DNA from: Paenibacillus plantiphilus
GTDB lineage: Bacteria; Bacillota; Bacilli; Paenibacillales; Paenibacillaceae
NCBI RefSeq assembly: GCF_927798095.1
Contig: NZ_CAKMMF010000011.1
Span: 55,026-119,025, forward strand
Length of the DNA: 64,000 nucleotides
Direction of reading: 5' to 3'
A program made the translations under genes and the position numbers. Below, in pieces: positions 1-8,831 of the stretch (the stretch's first letter is position 1; each line of letters opens with the position of its first letter). The notes beneath the pieces were generated by a model. The model saw nothing but the letters and a program-made list of their open reading frames with translations, was not told where the DNA came from and made no database searches.

Positions 1-3000
1 CCACAGGAGTGCCCACCACTACCTCATTGCCTCCCGAAATACGCATAAGCCATGCTGCATATGCCGATAGAAGGACCATGAACAGCGTCGCGCCGCTCTC
101 CTGTGCAATCGCCTTAAGCGCCTCCAGCTCTTCCTTCCCGATCTCAAAAGAAAGCTGCTGCCCTTCTGTTCGCTTAACAGCAGGCCGGACATCGTCCAGC
201 GGCAATTCCAGCTTCGGAACCGCGCCATAGGACAACCGCTCAAGCCAAGCCTGCTCTTGCTCACTTAAGCTGGAATGCTCCTGCTCGCCATCGCCAGATT
301 GCTCTTGCGCTCTATCGCCAGCTTGCCCTCGCGCTCCATCACCAGCTTGCTCTTGCGCTCCCGAAGCAGAATGCTCTTGCATCCCAACGTCAACCTGCTC
401 CTGCACGCCAGCCCCGGAATGCTCTTGCTGTCCAGCCTGCCAGACGGCATAGTCCTTATACTGGATGTCCAGCTCGGCAATCGGAGCACCCTCATACAAG
501 CTTAGGAAGTCCGCTATCAAAATATTAACCGACACACCGTCCGCCACAATGTGGTGAATGTCCACCAACAGGCCATAACGGTCCTCCCGAAGCTTAAACA
601 AGCCGACTCGGAAAAGAGGCCCATGCTGCAATACAAATGGCCGCACCATTGCGCGGGCTGCGTCATGCAGCAGCCCTTCATCGGCCAGCTCCATTTCTAC
701 GACATCCACAGCAGCATCGGCAGGCTCATGCACCTGCTGCCAAGGCTCCCCATCCCGCATGACAAACGTTGTCCGCAGAGCTTCATGCCTTGCTGTCAAT
801 GCATGAAGCGCAGCATGGAACCGATCCCGGTCGAAATTCCCTTTGAGCATGAGAAGGGAAGGGATGTTATAAGCTATAGTGGAGGGATCAAACTCCTGCA
901 GAAAATACATCCGTCTCTGTGCATAAGTAACAGGATAATATTCCGCCTCTGCCGCTTTCGGTATGATTACATACTCGGCTCGGGCTGAATTTACGCTGCC
1001 GTTCATTAAAGCAGCCATTTCCTTCAGCCTTGCATGACTGAACAGATCGGTCAATGTCGCTCGAACGCCGAATCTTCTAACTAACAGAGATACCAACGAG
1101 GCTGCCTGCATAGAATCGCCGCCGACATCGAAGAAGCTGTCATTTCGACCGTACGGTCCAAAGCCAAGCAGCTGCTCCCATATTTCGGCTACAGCCGCCT
1201 CGTATTCACCGACCGGAGCCTCGTAATTTACTGTCCTCGTTACTTTTGTCTGCTGATCAGCAGCCGCTAATTGCCATACACTTGATGCATTCGGATAGCG
1301 AAGCGGAAGCAAATATGCCCGGTGAAGAAGCTGCTGCTCCCGTTCCACAGGAAGATTCCAATCCAATGATGCCGAAGCGATTGAAGCCGTTCCCTTCAGT
1401 ACTCTCGTTCCTGAAGACGCAGTCTCTGCTGGTCCTGGTCCTGCTGCTGAAGCCATCGTCTCTGTCGAAACGATTGCCGAAGCAACGAACTCCGCTGGTT
1501 CGGCAGCTGCCGCCGCTTCCTCAACAACTTCCGCCCCTTCATAAGCGACACCCTCATAGAAGGCTATGTGGGAAGGTGCATCTGCAATATCCGCAAGCGG
1601 AAGCAAATACGGCACGACCGCGCCTTCTTCGTCTGAAGATGGCTCTTGCTTGCTCCAGCCTGTCTGCTGAAGAAATTGCAGAAACGGCATATTTTTGGCC
1701 GTCTGACGGAAATCCGCGCCAAGAGCGGTACAGCCCTGCGCCTCCGCCTCATGCTTCAAGCCAGACAAAATCGCACGTTCCACGCCTCTTCCCAGCACCC
1801 TGCAGCTTAGCAGGAACGTATCTGCCGCCAGAACGGAATCGCGAACAGCTGCCGCTACCAGACCGACCAGACCATAATCTCCATACCGATCAGCCGCTTC
1901 CACGATCCAAAACCTGCTGCCCGGCTCTTTCATCAGCTGCCGAATGTCACCCTCTGTACGCCGTATGCCGCTAAGATTGAATTGATTCGTACGAACCGTC
2001 AATTGTGCGGCACGGGCTACTTCGTCCTGGGCAAGATATCGAAGACTGACTTTCATCCCCAAATCCTCGTAGTATTCCTCCAGCGTTGCAACCCGCTGCT
2101 CCGCTGCCTTCCTGCGGCGTTCCGCATCATACATGTCTGCCCGCTTGCGGTCTTCGCCTGTCACACGAGAACGATCCCATGCCCATACATGATCAAGGAA
2201 TGCCGTCATCTCCTCTTCCTGAGGCAGCCTCAGCGTGAGCACCTCTGGGCACTGCGCCATCACTCCGAGACATTCTGCCGCATTATCATCCACGAAGATC
2301 AGACTGTCCAGTCCGAGGTTCAGCTCCTTGGCGAGCTCGCGGATATTATCCGGCTTGGGCTCCCAGTTGACGCGCCATGCGGCAAAATGCTCCTTGCCCA
2401 GCACCATTCCCGTATTGCCCGCGAAGACATCCCATACATCCTGCTCATTGTTTTTACTGCACAGCGCCAGCAGCATTCCTTCGCTTCGTTTGCGCAGCAG
2501 AAGCTGCTGGAAGGCCGCATAAGCCGGGCCAACCTTCACACCCTCCGGCCCAGCCTCTCCGCAAACGCCATTCCACAGCGTGTTGTCGGCATCAACAACG
2601 ATCACCTTGAAGGGCGTGCCCTTCCATGCAATGAGTGCGCGGGCAATTTCCGTTCCCAGCGCGGCAAAATAATCATTTGTAAACGGAATATGGCCCTCTT
2701 CATTCGTAACCGCATCCTCTATAGTAGTGACGCCGTATCGAGCCGCTGTCTCTGCCACATCAAGCAGGAACGCGCCCTCGACAGCAGTCAGCCGATTGCG
2801 CCACCGCTCTGCGAAAGCTTTCGCCCGGGCTTCCGGCAGCCTGCCGAAGGGTCCATCCGGAGAGAATGGAAACAAGCCGACGAAATGCGGACCCCTGTCC
2901 GCACGGTCACTTAACAGCAGCAGCAGACGATCCAGGTCACTCTCCAGACGCTCCAGCTTCTCCTCTTCTGTTGCCGCATATGGAGACACCCAATCCTCTG

Positions 3001-6000
3001 GGCGAATCAGCAGCACCCCTGCAGAAGAGCCGCGTGCATCCCGGCCTGCCAGCAAGCTCGAATCCTCCTGCAGCAGCTCTTGAATAATCTGATTATACGG
3101 AGCAAACGTTACGACGGGATTCATGCCAAAAGCGCTCAGCCAGCTTCTCAGATGACGCTCAACCGGCTCTGAGGTGAAGGAGGACGCGATGCGGACCTCG
3201 AAATCGACAAGCGGCACAGCTGATGTCATTTCCGCATGGTCATTCAGCCTTCTCCTTGCTTCATAATTCTCCGCTTCCGCCACCGTTAATGGTGCCAAGC
3301 TGCCTACAGAGAAGCTGCTGTCGCTTGCAGCCAAAGCTGCTGTGCTTGCGAATTTCTCAGCCAGCCCTGCAATCGTCTCTTCCTTAAACAGTGCGGAATC
3401 GTATTCCAGCACGCCTCTCAGCTCGCCGGATGAGCCGACGAACAGATCAAGCTTAATATCAAGCGCAGACGTATGCCGCTGCAGCGGATATTCCGTGAAT
3501 GTCATGTTGCCCGCCTGAAAATGCTCACTGCCTGCAGCATGATTATGGAAGACCAGCATCGTATCATAAACCGGATTGCGCGAGCGGTCTGTCCCCGCCT
3601 TCAGCTGCACGACCGTTTCATCGAACGGGAATAGACCATTGGCATAGGCGCTAATCGTCCGACTGTTGACCTCCTGCAGCAGCTCAGCGAAAGCAGCGTC
3701 CCGCGACACCTGAACCCGAATGGGCAGGAAATTAATGAAGACACCAACAAGACCTCTGTATTCCGCTTGATCCCGACCGCTAACCAAAGAGCCGATGATC
3801 AGATCATCCTCCTTGGAATAGTGATTCATAACAACCGCATAGAGCGACATTAATGTCGTATGCAGGGAAACATGATGGCGTTTGGACATCTCCTGCAGCG
3901 TTGCCGTTAATTCAGCCGGAAGAGTGAACCGCAGCGTGCTGCTCTGCTGCGACTTCACTTGCGGCCTTGGATAATCGAGTGGCAGGCGCAGCTTGGGCAG
4001 CGTCCCCGCCAATACATCCTCGATCCAGTAGCGTCGCTGGGCTTCTATCGCCTCACCCGCCATAACATCCCGCTGCCATAGCGCAAAATCGCGATATTGC
4101 GCCTGAACAGGAGCAAGCTTCAGTCCGCCGTATAATGCCGTCATCTCTTGAAGCAGTATAGACAGCGAGGCTCCATCCGAAATGATATGATGCGTATCCA
4201 GCACTAGCATGTGACGCTCCGATGAGGCAGAAGCAACACCAATTCTGAATAGCGGGAGCCGGGAGAGATCGAAAGGCTGGACAACTGTGTCTACAAAGGA
4301 GCTCCACTCCTCCTCAGACCCGACATGAATCTGATTCACCTCGACAGGAGCAGAACCGTGAATCCGTTGCATAGGCTCACCATCGTCAGACCATTCAAAG
4401 GTCGTTCGCAGACTCTCATGCCGTTCCGTCAGACTGCGGAAAGCCATCTGCAGACGCTCCGCATCAATCGGACCCTCGATCGTATAAGCAAGCGGCATAT
4501 TATGCTGCAGCTCTGCTCCAGGCAAGTGGCTGTTATAATATATACGGCGCTGTGCGCGGGATAACGGGTACAGCGCTGTTTCCGCGATTGGATTGATTTC
4601 CTTCTCGGATGCTGCAAGAGTTGGATTCAACTGATCCGCATGTCGGGAGAGCGCCGCAATCGTCGGGTATTGCAAAATATCCGCTACACCAATCTCGACA
4701 CCTAGACGGGCGCTCAATGCCCCGGTAATTTGCAGCGCCAGAATCGAATCTCCGCCAAGGTCATAATAATGATCGTCCACTCCCAGTGATTGAAAACCGA
4801 GCACCTGTCCCCAAGCGCCTGCGACGATATTCTCTGTAGCGGAATAAATATCTCCCGCCCGTCCAGTCAATAGAACCTCTCTATTGCTCTCCGCTTGAGA
4901 AGCGTTAACCGCTAGAGCAGCACCTGACTCCGCAGGTATGCGATAAAATGTATCCACAGCGGCGGGAGTCTCAAGCCAGCAGCGTGTCCGGTCGAATGGA
5001 TAAGCAGGAAGGTTGATCCGCTGATGGACGGAATCCGTGTACAGCTCCTCCCACTTGATATCACCGCCATTCACATAGAGGGAGCCCTGCTCCTCCACCG
5101 TCAAACTTCTGACATTGACTTCGGAAGGCATCTCGTTCTGGCTTCCTTGAACTCGGCCCAACCAAATGCCTTTCGCTACCTCTCCTCTGTTTGCAGCATC
5201 GTCCGCCCGAACCTCTGCACCAGCGCGACCTGACGAATCTGCCAGATTCGCTGTACCTGCTATACCTGCTATACCTGCTATACCTGCTATACCTGCTGTA
5301 CTCGCTGAACCTGCTGTACCTGCTATACTCGCTGTACCTGCTGTACCTGGACCCGCTGGACCCGCCGGACCCGCCGGACCCGCCGATTCCCAGCTCCACT
5401 CTGCGGCATCAAGCAGCTGTACGATCCTGTTCAGCTGCTCCCGCAATTCATCCTTCGTACTTGCGGCAACAGCAGCTCGATAGCTGTGATGTCCCCGTCC
5501 TGTATTGGCGGTATAACAGAAGTCACGCAGAGCAACCTCTACGGAATCAGGTTCATTCAGAAACTCGGCATAGAATGCCGCAAGCGCGCGCAAAGCCGTC
5601 TCGCTTTTCGCTGATAGCGCTGCAATTTGGCTGCCTTCATCCATATTGAATCCTTCAGGCGCTTCCGGCGCTTCTTCAAGCACGACATGGCAGTTGGTGC
5701 CGCTCATGCCAAAAGCACTGACGCCCGCTCTGCGCGGCTCTTCTCCGCTCGTCCAAGGACGCAGCAAATCACTGACATAGACAGGCGAGTCCACAAAAGG
5801 AATTTCGCCATTAGGCCGCTCGAAATGCAGCATCGGCGGGAGCTGCCTATGCTTCAGCGCAAGCGCTGCTTTCATAAGCGAGACGATGCCCGCAGTAGTA
5901 TCGAGATGACCGATATTCGTCTTGACCGAGCCGATCGCACAGAACTGCTTGCGGTCGGTATACCGGCGGAACGCTCTTGTAATCCCGTCTATTTCAATCG

Positions 6001-7021
6001 GATCGCCTAGACGCGTCCCTGTACCGTGCGCCTCAATATATTGAATCGTCTCTGGCGCAACCTCGGCATCCTGCCACGCCCGGACGATAACCTCCTCTTG
6101 TGCGCTGACACTGGGCGCCGTAATTCCGATAGATGCGCCGTCCTGATTGACCGCACTGCCTTTAATAACGGCATAGATAGCGTCTCCATCCCGGATAGCC
6201 TTCCCAAGCGGCTTGAGCAGAACAGCTGCCGAGCCTTCGCCTCCGCCCGTCCCGCCCGATGAATTATCGAACGTGCGGGCGCGCGAGTCGGAGGATTCGA
6301 TCCCGATTTTTATACCGAGATCGACTGGAAGCAGATACGTTTTGACGCCGCCCACGAGCGCTTGCTCGCACTCCCCGCCTCGCAGCGCCTGCACTGCCAG
6401 ATGCAGCGCAACGAGCGATGAGGAGCAAGCCGTATCCACCGTTAAGCTGGGACCTTTGAAGTCCAGCAGATACGATATCCTGCTGGCAACAATAGACGAT
6501 AAATTCCCGGGAATCGCGAGCGATAGCGAAGATGGGTCCCGTTGTGCGATCAATCGCTTATAATCATGGAACGCATCCCCGTTATAACCCAGATATACGC
6601 CAGTTCTGCTGCCATAAAGCTTGTCTCCGCCATAACCCGCATCCTCAAGCGCGCTCCATGCTGTCTCCAGCCAAAGCCGCTGATTGGGGCTCAGCAAAGC
6701 CGCTTCCTTTGGGGACAGCCGGAAGAAACGGTAATCAAACTTGTCGATCCCCTCCAGATAGGCCCCGTCATAATAGGAAACCACTCCGCCTGGAAGCTTC
6801 GTATCCTCCAGCAGCGACTCCACGTCCGCGCGACGGGAAGAAGGGAAAGGACCAATAGCGTCCTCCCCCTCCGTTACATTCTTCCAAAACCGTCTGACGT
6901 TTTCCGCTTTCGGCAGCATGGCCGCCATTCCGATAATGGCGATGTCGCGATGGGATGTTTCCTCGACTACAATCTCTTCCTCTTCCTCGGCTCCCTCGTT
7001 CCACCATGCGTTATCCAGCAT
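1..7021 (-). CDS. Hybrid PKS/NRPS megasynthase KS-PCP-C-FkbH-PCP-C, partial at its C-terminus
   Basis: About 2340 residues are visible and the frame runs off the left edge. The ATG at 7021 follows a GAGGGAGGA ribosome site. Domains in order: a ketosynthase (about 20-450) with the active-site Cys in DTACSSSL (about 198) and both His motifs, EAHGTGT (about 333) and NIGH (about 363); a linker with Gly-Ala-rich triplet repeats (about 540-594) and then the LPAYPFDR motif, with no acyltransferase between; a carrier (DLGGDS, about 757); a condensation domain with HHIISDG (about 945); an FkbH-like HAD domain with DADNTLW (about 1475); a second carrier (DVGGDS, about 1965); and a second condensation domain with HHIVADG (about 2157). 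FkbH-family domains are known to draw a glyceryl unit from 1,3-bisphosphoglycerate onto a carrier. I infer one malonyl-type extension needing an acyltransferase in trans, then condensation with a glycerate-type unit. No adenylation domain is present in the visible part. Confidence 0.9.
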   Translation of the reverse strand, partial: MLDNAWWNEGAEEEEEIVVEETSHRDIAIIGMAAMLPKAENVRRFWKNVTEGEDAIGPFPSSRRADVESLLEDTKLPGGVVSYYDGAYLEGIDKFDYRFFRLSPKEAALLSPNQRLWLETAWSALEDAGYGGDKLYGSRTGVYLGYNGDAFHDYKRLIAQRDPSSLSLAIPGNLSSIVASRISYLLDFKGPSLTVDTACSSSLVALHLAVQALRGGECEQALVGGVKTYLLPVDLGIKIGIESSDSRARTFDNSSGGTGGGEGSAAVLLKPLGKAIRDGDAIYAVIKGSAVNQDGASIGITAPSVSAQEEVIVRAWQDAEVAPETIQYIEAHGTGTRLGDPIEIDGITRAFRRYTDRKQFCAIGSVKTNIGHLDTTAGIVSLMKAALALKHRQLPPMLHFERPNGEIPFVDSPVYVSDLLRPWTSGEEPRRAGVSAFGMSGTNCHVVLEEAPEAPEGFNMDEGSQIAALSAKSETALRALAAFYAEFLNEPDSVEVALRDFCYTANTGRGHHSYRAAVAASTKDELREQLNRIVQLLDAAEWSWESAGPAGPAGPAGPGTAGTASIAGTAGSASTAGIAGIAGIAGIAGTANLADSSGRAGAEVRADDAANRGEVAKGIWLGRVQGSQNEMPSEVNVRSLTVEEQGSLYVNGGDIKWEELYTDSVHQRINLPAYPFDRTRCWLETPAAVDTFYRIPAESGAALAVNASQAESNREVLLTGRAGDIYSATENIVAGAWGQVLGFQSLGVDDHYYDLGGDSILALQITGALSARLGVEIGVADILQYPTIAALSRHADQLNPTLAASEKEINPIAETALYPLSRAQRRIYYNSHLPGAELQHNMPLAYTIEGPIDAERLQMAFRSLTERHESLRTTFEWSDDGEPMQRIHGSAPVEVNQIHVGSEEEWSSFVDTVVQPFDLSRLPLFRIGVASASSERHMLVLDTHHIISDGASLSILLQEMTALYGGLKLAPVQAQYRDFALWQRDVMAGEAIEAQRRYWIEDVLAGTLPKLRLPLDYPRPQVKSQQSSTLRFTLPAELTATLQEMSKRHHVSLHTTLMSLYAVVMNHYSKEDDLIIGSLVSGRDQAEYRGLVGVFINFLPIRVQVSRDAAFAELLQEVNSRTISAYANGLFPFDETVVQLKAGTDRSRNPVYDTMLVFHNHAAGSEHFQAGNMTFTEYPLQRHTSALDIKLDLFVGSSGELRGVLEYDSALFKEETIAGLAEKFASTAALAASDSSFSVGSLAPLTVAEAENYEARRRLNDHAEMTSAVPLVDFEVRIASSFTSEPVERHLRSWLSAFGMNPVVTFAPYNQIIQELLQEDSSLLAGRDARGSSAGVLLIRPEDWVSPYAATEEEKLERLESDLDRLLLLLSDRADRGPHFVGLFPFSPDGPFGRLPEARAKAFAERWRNRLTAVEGAFLLDVAETAARYGVTTIEDAVTNEEGHIPFTNDYFAALGTEIARALIAWKGTPFKVIVVDADNTLWNGVCGEAGPEGVKVGPAYAAFQQLLLRKRSEGMLLALCSKNNEQDVWDVFAGNTGMVLGKEHFAAWRVNWEPKPDNIRELAKELNLGLDSLIFVDDNAAECLGVMAQCPEVLTLRLPQEEEMTAFLDHVWAWDRSRVTGEDRKRADMYDAERRRKAAEQRVATLEEYYEDLGMKVSLRYLAQDEVARAAQLTVRTNQFNLSGIRRTEGDIRQLMKEPGSRFWIVEAADRYGDYGLVGLVAAAVRDSVLAADTFLLSCRVLGRGVERAILSGLKHEAEAQGCTALGADFRQTAKNMPFLQFLQQTGWSKQEPSSDEEGAVVPYLLPLADIADAPSHIAFYEGVAYEGAEVVEEAAAAAEPAEFVASAIVSTETMASAAGPGPAETASSGTRVLKGTASIASASLDWNLPVEREQQLLHRAYLLPLRYPNASSVWQLAAADQQTKVTRTVNYEAPVGEYEAAVAEIWEQLLGFGPYGRNDSFFDVGGDSMQAASLVSLLVRRFGVRATLTDLFSHARLKEMAALMNGSVNSARAEYVIIPKAAEAEYYPVTYAQRRMYFLQEFDPSTIAYNIPSLLMLKGNFDRDRFHAALHALTARHEALRTTFVMRDGEPWQQVHEPADAAVDVVEMELADEGLLHDAARAMVRPFVLQHGPLFRVGLFKLREDRYGLLVDIHHIVADGVSVNILIADFLSLYEGAPIAELDIQYKDYAVWQAGQQEHSGAGVQEQVDVGMQEHSASGAQEQAGDGARGQAGDRAQEQSGDGEQEHSSLSEQEQAWLERLSYGAVPKLELPLDDVRPAVKRTEGQQLSFEIGKEELEALKAIAQESGATLFMVLLSAYAAWLMRISGGNEVVVGTPV
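265..432 (-). repeat. Imperfect Gln/Glu/Gly-rich repeat inserted in a condensation domain
   Basis: In frame, this stretch encodes imperfect repeats of the kind GAQEQAGDGA, rich in Gln, Glu, Gly and Asp. It lies after the YKDYAVWQ motif and before the LELPLD motif of the second condensation domain. Normally only a short surface helix lies there. The DNA shows a degenerate repeat of gctcttgc-type units. Confidence 0.75.
5238..5400 (-). repeat. In-frame 9-bp-type repeats encoding Gly/Ala-rich triplets in the KS linker
   Basis: Repeated units such as ctatacctg and ggacccgcc run through this segment. In the gene frame they encode collagen-like triplets (GPA, GTA, GIA, several in tandem). The run sits between the ketosynthase-side linker and the LPAYPFDR motif, where a cis acyltransferase would normally be. 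Confidence 0.85.
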
Positions 7022-7075
7022 TGCGATTCCTCCCTCTATTCACTTGAAGCGCGATACCAATGCATTTTGTAGGGA

Positions 7076-8701
7076 TCAAGCGCTGATTTTCTGTTTATTT
7101 TCCATACGGCGAGTGCGAAGACCTGGTTCTCTGGACTTCCACAAACCGTACATAAGCGCAAGAATGGCAATCGAGCTAACGATCTGTGCAGTGTACAGCA
7201 CCGCCGTATCCTCTGGAACACCTATATAGTTGCGGATAATGAAATACGCCGAGAACAGCACCAGTTCATTGACATATGTGACCCAGATCGAACGGTACCA
7301 CATATACAGCAGTCCGAATATAACCGCGCCAGCCGTTCCATACAGCTTGGTTGGTAAATCAGCAAAGGAGAACATAATACCGTACAGAATGCCTGTAATA
7401 ATCATTGCCGCCCATGCTGGCAGCGACTGCCGGATTTCATTGAACAGCAGCGCGCGGAACAATACCTCTTTATAGAGTGAATTGATCAGGAAGAAGCTGA
7501 AGAAAACGAGGGCGCTTTGGCCCAGGAAGAAACCAACAATGCCATGGAAGGCTGGAGCGGCTTCTTTCACCTCTGGAATGTTGAACAGGCTCATTACCCA
7601 TATGGCCATGCTGACCGCCAGCAGTGTATTCATCACATGAACCTTCAGTTTGACATTGCTGAACCCGGTGATGGCGATCAAATCTTTATTGTAGAACCAT
7701 TTGTAGATAAAGTAGAACAACGGCAGCGAGAGCAGCGCATTCGTGTACAGGCCGATAATGCCATACGGCGCAAGAGTTGGAAATTGTTTGATTACGTACC
7801 CTTCCCAAATGATGACGAGCAGCTGCAGGAAGAGGAAGTAGACCGCGACGATCAGTACGACTTTTCCAAGTGTGGCGGCATGCTTTTTCAAAGCGGGCGC
7901 GCCCTTCCACAGATAGACCAGCGACAGCCCGATAACACTCAGACATAACAGGCCAATCATCAGAAGCTCATCATTGGTGCGCCTCAGCATGGCATCATGC
8001 ACGCCCCATCTTTGCGTAATCATCATCAAGCAGTTGACGACGACTCCAATTGCGATGGAAGCCCAAATGGACTGCGTGCGAATATAGACAAGACAGTACA
8101 GAATGCTTAGGAAAAAGGCGACGAAGCCGACCCACGGAGATGGCTGGAAGTAGCCATAAACAATGGACCCGACGATAACTGTAGCCCAGGCGGGCATAAT
8201 TTTGCGCAGAGAAGTGTATACAATGCCGCGGAACAGCAGCTCCTCGAAGACGACTGCAAAGAAGCCAACGCCGAGAATGACATAGATGAAATAATCTGCT
8301 TTGCCGAAATCTTTGACATAGTTCGCCAGCTCGTCCGTGTTCTCCCGAACCCAGCTAAGCTGCATGACCGAAATATACAGGAAGGTACAGGCAACACCGA
8401 TGAGACCCATGAGCGCCCATTGGCCGGCCTTTAAATTGCGGAACTTGGCGGCCTTAATTATACCTTCAATCCTGCCTTTGCTGACCTTTCGCTGAATGTA
8501 GGAGATGAGCAGGTAGAGCAGGAACACAACAGCAAATACGACACACAGGTAAACCGGTATATTGCGAATCATATAATCAAAATAGGCTGGATACTTCTGT
8601 ATAAACAATACTCCGTGCAGCATGTAAACCAGCATAAACACGCCTACATATAAGGCAGCATGCAGAATCGGACCCATTATCGTCCTGAACGTTGATTTCA
8701 C
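7076..8701 (-). CDS. Tandem CPBP-family (CAAX protease/bacteriocin-processing-like) membrane protein, probably catalytically inactive
   Basis: A 541-residue polytopic membrane protein with a GTG start at 8701 and GGGAGG upstream. It has two CPBP-like halves. The first carries EELLFRG at about 150-157, matching motif 1 (EExxxR). The second carries KEVLFRA, so one of the two glutamates is replaced. The later histidine motifs are not recognisable in either half: YGYFQ and YGIMF stand where FxxxH is expected, and the HxxxN motif has no His. CPBP proteins are intramembrane proteases or bacteriocin self-immunity factors. Inside this operon I infer a role in self-protection, export or assembly rather than proteolysis. 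It is co-oriented with both flanking megasynthases and only 54 nt from the next gene. Confidence 0.75.
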   Translation of the reverse strand: MKSTFRTIMGPILHAALYVGVFMLVYMLHGVLFIQKYPAYFDYMIRNIPVYLCVVFAVVFLLYLLISYIQRKVSKGRIEGIIKAAKFRNLKAGQWALMGLIGVACTFLYISVMQLSWVRENTDELANYVKDFGKADYFIYVILGVGFFAVVFEELLFRGIVYTSLRKIMPAWATVIVGSIVYGYFQPSPWVGFVAFFLSILYCLVYIRTQSIWASIAIGVVVNCLMMITQRWGVHDAMLRRTNDELLMIGLLCLSVIGLSLVYLWKGAPALKKHAATLGKVVLIVAVYFLFLQLLVIIWEGYVIKQFPTLAPYGIIGLYTNALLSLPLFYFIYKWFYNKDLIAITGFSNVKLKVHVMNTLLAVSMAIWVMSLFNIPEVKEAAPAFHGIVGFFLGQSALVFFSFFLINSLYKEVLFRALLFNEIRQSLPAWAAMIITGILYGIMFSFADLPTKLYGTAGAVIFGLLYMWYRSIWVTYVNELVLFSAYFIIRNYIGVPEDTAVLYTAQIVSSIAILALMYGLWKSREPGLRTRRMENKQKISA

Positions 8702-8747
8702 TTCGCGACGCCTCCCAATTTATAAATCCCTCGAATTTCGTTGCACG

Positions 8748-8798
8748 CCGTTTCGCGGCTTATGATGCAGCGTACACGGATTCCGCGCGCGCTGCATC
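8748..8798 (-). other. Two intercistronic hairpins between the FAAL-NRPS and CPBP genes
   Basis: GATGCAGCG (8764-8772) pairs perfectly with CGCTGCATC (8790-8798). A smaller hairpin (GCCG and CGGC arms) follows at 8748-8760. No T-run follows, so these are not classic terminators. They lie in the widest gap of the operon (130 nt) and could affect mRNA processing or differential expression. That role is an inference. Confidence 0.45.
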
Positions 8799-8831
8799 TA
8801 TGCCTGCGATCAGGAGTAGAATTACTGAATA

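Noticed and set aside
5191..5649. Plus-strand frame rich in Leu-Tyr repeats
   Set aside because: It is the antisense reading of the Gly/Ala repeat in the megasynthase and lacks a ribosome site.
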